A stretch of 64,000 nt of DNA, from positions 1-64,000 of the forward strand of contig NZ_SLXM01000009.1 of assembly GCF_004345825.1 (NCBI RefSeq), read 5' to 3'. Each line of letters opens with the position of its first letter. Position 1 is the stretch's first letter. Shown piece by piece: positions 60,816 through 64,000 of this stretch. Below the pieces are notes generated by a model. That model saw only the letters and a program-made list of their open reading frames with translations. It ran no database searches and was not told the origin of the DNA. Source of the DNA: Tenacibaculum skagerrakense (GTDB lineage: Bacteria; Bacteroidota; Bacteroidia; Flavobacteriales; Flavobacteriaceae). The translations under genes were made by a program, and so were the position numbers.

Positions 60816-60851
60816 TGTAACATCAAAGCTTAATATTGTATACAATTTATA

Positions 60852-60884
60852 ATAGCTCAGAAATTATTTCCGAGCTATCTTTTT
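60852..60884 (+). terminator. Terminator after the membrane protein at 60224
   Basis: ATAGCTC-A-GAAAT (60852-60864) pairs with ATTTC-C-GAGCTAT (60866-60878), 12 of 13 positions, and is followed by CTTTTTA. The tight loop and T tract fit a Rho-independent terminator. Confidence 0.75.
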
Positions 60885-60952
60885 AGTGTTATATAACGTT
60901 ATTATTCCCAATACATTTATTGAACTTAGTATTCAGTAATAAGTTTGTAGAT

Positions 60953-62368
60953 TTACTTCCCAATACAGAAGTTAGAGAAAATATGACCCAAAATATCTTT
61001 GTCAACGTCGTATTCTCCTGTAATATTACCTAAGTGGCGTAAACATTCTCTAATGTCAATAGCAAATAAATCAGATGAAATTCCAAGCTCAATTCCGTTG
61101 GCAACAGAATTGATACTTTCTAAAGCATTGTTTAATGCTTCAAAGTGACGAGAATTGGTAACGATAGTTTCGTTATTACTCAAAGCTCCTTTGTTTACTA
61201 AAGAGGTTAACTCGTTTTTTAAAGTATCTACACCAATTTTTTGCTTCGCCGAAAGTAATAAAGCATCTGGAATCGTATTTTTTAAAGCTTCAATTTCAGC
61301 TTCAGATAAAGAATCAATTTTATTTGCAATAACCAACAATCGTTTATGTTCAAATCGTTGTTGAACAATTGCCAATTCTTCTTGAATTTTTTCTCGTTTT
61401 TCTTTCTTTGAAGTATCAAACAAGTAAATTACGAGTTGCGCATTATCCGCTTTTTCATACGCTTTTTGAATACCAATACTTTCAACAACATCTTCAGTCT
61501 CTCTAATTCCAGCTGTATCAATAAAACGAAAAGCAACACCATCTATAATTAATTCATCTTCAATGGCATCACGAGTTGTACCAGCGATATCAGATACAAT
61601 GGCTTTTTCTTCGTTTAGTAATGCATTTAATAAGGTCGATTTACCAACATTTGGTTCACCAATAATAGCAACAGGAATTCCATTTTTCATGGCGTTTCCA
61701 AAAGCAAAACTGTCGATTAATCGTTTTAATACAGATGATATTTTATCTACTAAGGCATTAAATTTCGTTCTATCCGCAAATTCAACATCTTCACCTGAAA
61801 AATCTAGTTCTAATTCGATTAATGCTGCAAAATCTAATAATTGTCCACGTAACTCTTTTAATTCATTGGTAATTCCTCCACGCATTTGCTGAATTGCCAT
61901 TTGATGCGAAGCTTCAGAGTTAGAAGCAATAACATCGGCAACGGCTTCTGCCTGACTTAAATCCATTTTACCATTTAAAAAAGCACGCATGGTAAACTCA
62001 CCATTATCTGCCATTCTACATCCTTTACGTAAGAATAATTGTATAATTTCTTGTTGAATAAACACCGATCCATGACAAGATATTTCTACTACATTTTCTC
62101 CAGTATAAGAATTTGGATTTTTAAAAACCGATACTAAAACTTCATCAATAATGCGTTCATTTTCTATAATATGACCTAAGTGAACGGTATGAGTTTTCTG
62201 GTCTAATAAAGACTTGTTTTTTCGAACTGATTTAAAAAACTGACTCACAATTTTAATCGCATCTTCCCCTGAAAGGCGAATTACAGAAATAGCACCAACT
62301 CCAGATGGAGTAGCTAAAGCAATGATAGTATCGTTAACGGTTGTATGCAAATCGAATATTTTTTGCAA
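60953..62368 (-). CDS. mnmE: tRNA modification GTPase MnmE
   Basis: The 471-residue protein has the N-terminal folate-binding TrmE domain (DTIIALATPSGVGAISVIRL), a G domain (G1 GEPNVGKSTLLN, G3 DTAGIRE, G4 NKID) and the C-terminal catalytic cysteine motif CIGK. With MnmG it makes the 5-carboxymethylaminomethyl or related group on U34 of tRNAs. No ATG opens the frame. A TTG at 62368 gives MQKIFDLH, but a second TTG at 62350 would give a more usual N-terminal length. It is monocistronic here. Confidence 0.96.
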   Translation of the reverse strand: MQKIFDLHTTVNDTIIALATPSGVGAISVIRLSGEDAIKIVSQFFKSVRKNKSLLDQKTHTVHLGHIIENERIIDEVLVSVFKNPNSYTGENVVEISCHGSVFIQQEIIQLFLRKGCRMADNGEFTMRAFLNGKMDLSQAEAVADVIASNSEASHQMAIQQMRGGITNELKELRGQLLDFAALIELELDFSGEDVEFADRTKFNALVDKISSVLKRLIDSFAFGNAMKNGIPVAIIGEPNVGKSTLLNALLNEEKAIVSDIAGTTRDAIEDELIIDGVAFRFIDTAGIRETEDVVESIGIQKAYEKADNAQLVIYLFDTSKKEKREKIQEELAIVQQRFEHKRLLVIANKIDSLSEAEIEALKNTIPDALLLSAKQKIGVDTLKNELTSLVNKGALSNNETIVTNSRHFEALNNALESINSVANGIELGISSDLFAIDIRECLRHLGNITGEYDVDKDILGHIFSNFCIGK

Positions 62369-62532
62369 ATATAATGAAGAGTTCTTCAGTGTAAAGTGAT
62401 AAAGTGATTATTGTTACGTACGTGTAAATCGTCTTTTTAGCCAAATTATATTCGTTTTTTGATAAAAATTGCTAATTCCTGTAACAAAACAGGCTAAAAA
62501 AAGTCTAATAAGTGTAACTAATCATTAAAAAA

Positions 62533-62868
62533 ATGCGAAAAGATAAACAATTACTTGTAATAACACATTTAAGCCAATTATTAGATTTAGTATCTGGAAT
62601 AGGCGGGTTTTTAGTTCCATTAATTTTATGGGCAATAAAAAAAGATGAAATTGAAGGTATGGACGAACATGGAAAAGCAATTTTGAACTTTAGAATTAGC
62701 ATGTTCTTATATGTACTGTTATGCATACCAATGATATTATTATTTGGTTTAGGATTATTAGGATTTATAGTGTTAGGTATTTTTTACTTCATCTTTCCTA
62801 TTATGAATGCGATTAGAGCAAGTAATGAAGAAGAGCCAAATTATCCGTTTAGTATATCATTTTTTTAA
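62533..62868 (+). CDS. DUF4870 small membrane protein
   Basis: The 111-residue protein has three hydrophobic helices and the DUF4870/Tic20-like pattern (LSQLLDLVSGIGGFLVPLIL, HGKAILNFRISMFLYVLLCI, YFIFPIMNAIRA). Its role is unknown. It is divergent from mnmE over a 164-base region and ends with a perfect hairpin at 62896. Confidence 0.88.
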   Translation: MRKDKQLLVITHLSQLLDLVSGIGGFLVPLILWAIKKDEIEGMDEHGKAILNFRISMFLYVLLCIPMILLFGLGLLGFIVLGIFYFIFPIMNAIRASNEEEPNYPFSISFF

Positions 62869-62895
62869 ATAAAATTTAATTTATTAGAAATAGTG

Positions 62896-62925
62896 AAAAA
62901 CCCCTTTTAAAAGGGGTTTTTCTGG
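62896..62925. terminator. Bidirectional-looking terminator after the DUF4870 gene
   Basis: A perfect inverted repeat, AAAAACCCCTTTT at 62896-62908 and its complement at 62909-62921. CCCC/GGGG form the stem core, with TTTTT on the right and AAAAA on the left, so it can terminate transcripts from either side. Confidence 0.88.
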
Positions 62926-62969
62926 TTTTGGATTTTGCTATATTTACTAAAATTAAAAAATAGCTAACT

Positions 62970-63917
62970 ATGAGAGATTATAGAATTTTATTCATTACTC
63001 TTTTTGTGATATTCCAAAGTACTTCTCAAATTAACAAGTTAAATACAGTTAGTAACTTGTTGCCTGTAGTACATATAAATGCGCAGTCGCCAGTGAAACA
63101 TCAAGGAGTAAAGTATACATGTACAGCATTTGCTATTGCTGCTGCTTTTGAAACATTTCCAGGAGTTCCTAAAGATTTAAGCGAAAAGTATTTATATGCC
63201 TTTCAAAAAGGATATCAATATAATAACAAGGCTATAACTAGAGGTCATAAACTTGAATTCTATATTCCTTCTTTATTAAAAGATGGAATTATTGAAGAAA
63301 AATATTTACCGTATGAACTAGATTATAAAAAAGTGCAGCCCATGACTGAAAGTGAGTTTGGAAAGTACTTGTATGAAGGTGAGATAGGTTTTTTTAATTT
63401 AATAATGAATTATAAAGATAAGGCGGTTGTTTATTTAGATCAATATGAATATTTGAATACAGAAAAGGCGAGGAACATCGAATATATAAAACAGCAATTA
63501 AAAAATGGCGTAAAAGCTATTCCAGTTTCTTATGTTTTATATGCACCAGCATGGAAAGGTTTCCCTTCTAGACAATACAATACGATTACTCCAAATCAAG
63601 GATTTAAAGTAAAAACCATCACGGGTAATTATGTTACTTATGAACAAGCAAAAGGGTTATTTGGTAAAGATTTAAATTCTAAAATTGTAAATAATCAAGT
63701 AGTTATGGAAACTACTGATTTAGATAATAAATACATGGGACATGCGGTTGTTATTGTAGGATATGATAATGAAGGATTTATTATTAAAAATTCGTACGGT
63801 TCAGCATGGCGCTTTGGAGGTTACGAGCGTATTAGTTACGATTTTCATGAGCTTTTTTCTACAGAAGCACTTATAATTAAATCTGTTAAAAAGAAAAAAA
63901 GAAAGTGGTGGAAATAA
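62970..63917 (+). CDS. Secreted papain-like (C1A) cysteine peptidase
   Basis: The 315-residue protein has a signal peptide (MRDYRILFITLFVIFQSTSQ) and a short or absent propeptide. The catalytic triad is visible: C51 in VKYTCTAFAIAAAFE, H258 in KYMGHAVVIVGYD and N274 in IIKNSYGSAW. The oxyanion Gln is in VKHQG. The usual GSCWAFA around the Cys is changed to TCTAFA. The tail is very basic (KKKKRKWWK). It is probably exported to the periplasm. Substrate and link to its neighbours are unknown. Confidence 0.88.
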   Translation: MRDYRILFITLFVIFQSTSQINKLNTVSNLLPVVHINAQSPVKHQGVKYTCTAFAIAAAFETFPGVPKDLSEKYLYAFQKGYQYNNKAITRGHKLEFYIPSLLKDGIIEEKYLPYELDYKKVQPMTESEFGKYLYEGEIGFFNLIMNYKDKAVVYLDQYEYLNTEKARNIEYIKQQLKNGVKAIPVSYVLYAPAWKGFPSRQYNTITPNQGFKVKTITGNYVTYEQAKGLFGKDLNSKIVNNQVVMETTDLDNKYMGHAVVIVGYDNEGFIIKNSYGSAWRFGGYERISYDFHELFSTEALIIKSVKKKKRKWWK

Positions 63918-63920
63918 ATT

Positions 63921-64000
63921 TTAATCCTTACGAATAAAAATATTGGTGTAATACCATTTGTTAACAGGACTTTTTTTAGCTGTTAAATGAAAATGTGTGT
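63921..64000 (-). CDS. C-terminal end of a truncated gene
   Basis: A minus-strand frame enters from the right edge and stops at 63921-63923. It reads about 26 residues, ending KWYYTNIFIRKD. It is convergent with the peptidase gene and has coding-like composition, but it is too short to identify. Confidence 0.4.
   Translation of the reverse strand, partial: THFHLTAKKSPVNKWYYTNIFIRKD

Overview
The window reads as chromosomal DNA of a marine member of the Bacteroidota, most likely a Flavobacteriaceae species. Support: strongly AT-rich DNA throughout, almost no Shine-Dalgarno sequences before start codons, promoter-like TAnnTTTG boxes, a glucan-utilisation locus of secreted lipoproteins, a type IX secretion sorting domain, and family members typical of Flavobacteriia (DUF4870, Rhs shells, bS21). 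The species cannot be named from sequence alone. I saw no rRNA, tRNA, CRISPR array or prophage.

Layout. 1-5.7 kb: distal end of a laminarin (beta-1,3-glucan) utilisation locus, with a truncated secreted repeat protein, a PKD-GH16 lipoprotein, a GH3 beta-glucosidase and a second GH16. 5.9-8.6 kb: an exported ankyrin protein and a membrane-anchored AraC regulator. 9.0-17.5 kb: two signalling operons. One pairs a FIST (NosP-type) sensor with a soluble histidine kinase. The other runs receiver, H-NOX, PAS-kinase, kinase, HPt, LytTR regulator. A PLP enzyme sits between them. 17.5-29.8 kb: an exopolysaccharide cluster with a TPR/beta-barrel exporter, STAS protein, flippase, GT4, a GH5-like hydrolase, an Ig-like secreted protein, a giant GT-C membrane protein, and a fusion of a response-regulator receiver to a GT2 glycosyltransferase. 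30-38.3 kb: a NYN/LOTUS protein, a membrane-spanning beta-propeller/LytTR regulator facing a T9SS-secreted protein, and several unrecognised genes. 38.7-40.3 kb: a mini-cluster of sigma factor, bS21 and cold-shock protein. 40.5-50.7 kb: a type II secretion/type IV pilus-like system (peptidase, E, C, K-like, two pseudopilins, F, G on the opposite strand, lipoprotein, D, L, M). 50.8-60.9 kb: an Rhs locus with a metallopeptidase-like C-terminal tip, a candidate lipoprotein immunity gene and a REP-flanked RAYT transposase. 61-64 kb: mnmE, a DUF4870 protein, a papain-like peptidase and the end of a truncated gene.

How it may work together. The most interesting region is 8.8-29.8 kb. Two families known as nitric-oxide sensors feed three soluble kinases, an HPt and receivers, directly next to an exopolysaccharide cluster that contains a receiver domain fused to a glycosyltransferase. 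Each promoter region of the exopolysaccharide cluster carries a pair of short direct repeats exactly 21 bp apart, and both sensor operons share another 21-bp-phased pair. That is the spacing expected for LytTR regulators, and one is encoded between the two blocks. A separate set of 21/22-bp-phased repeats lies beside the membrane LytTR regulator at 33.3 kb. The wiring is inference. The genes and repeats are visible in the sequence.
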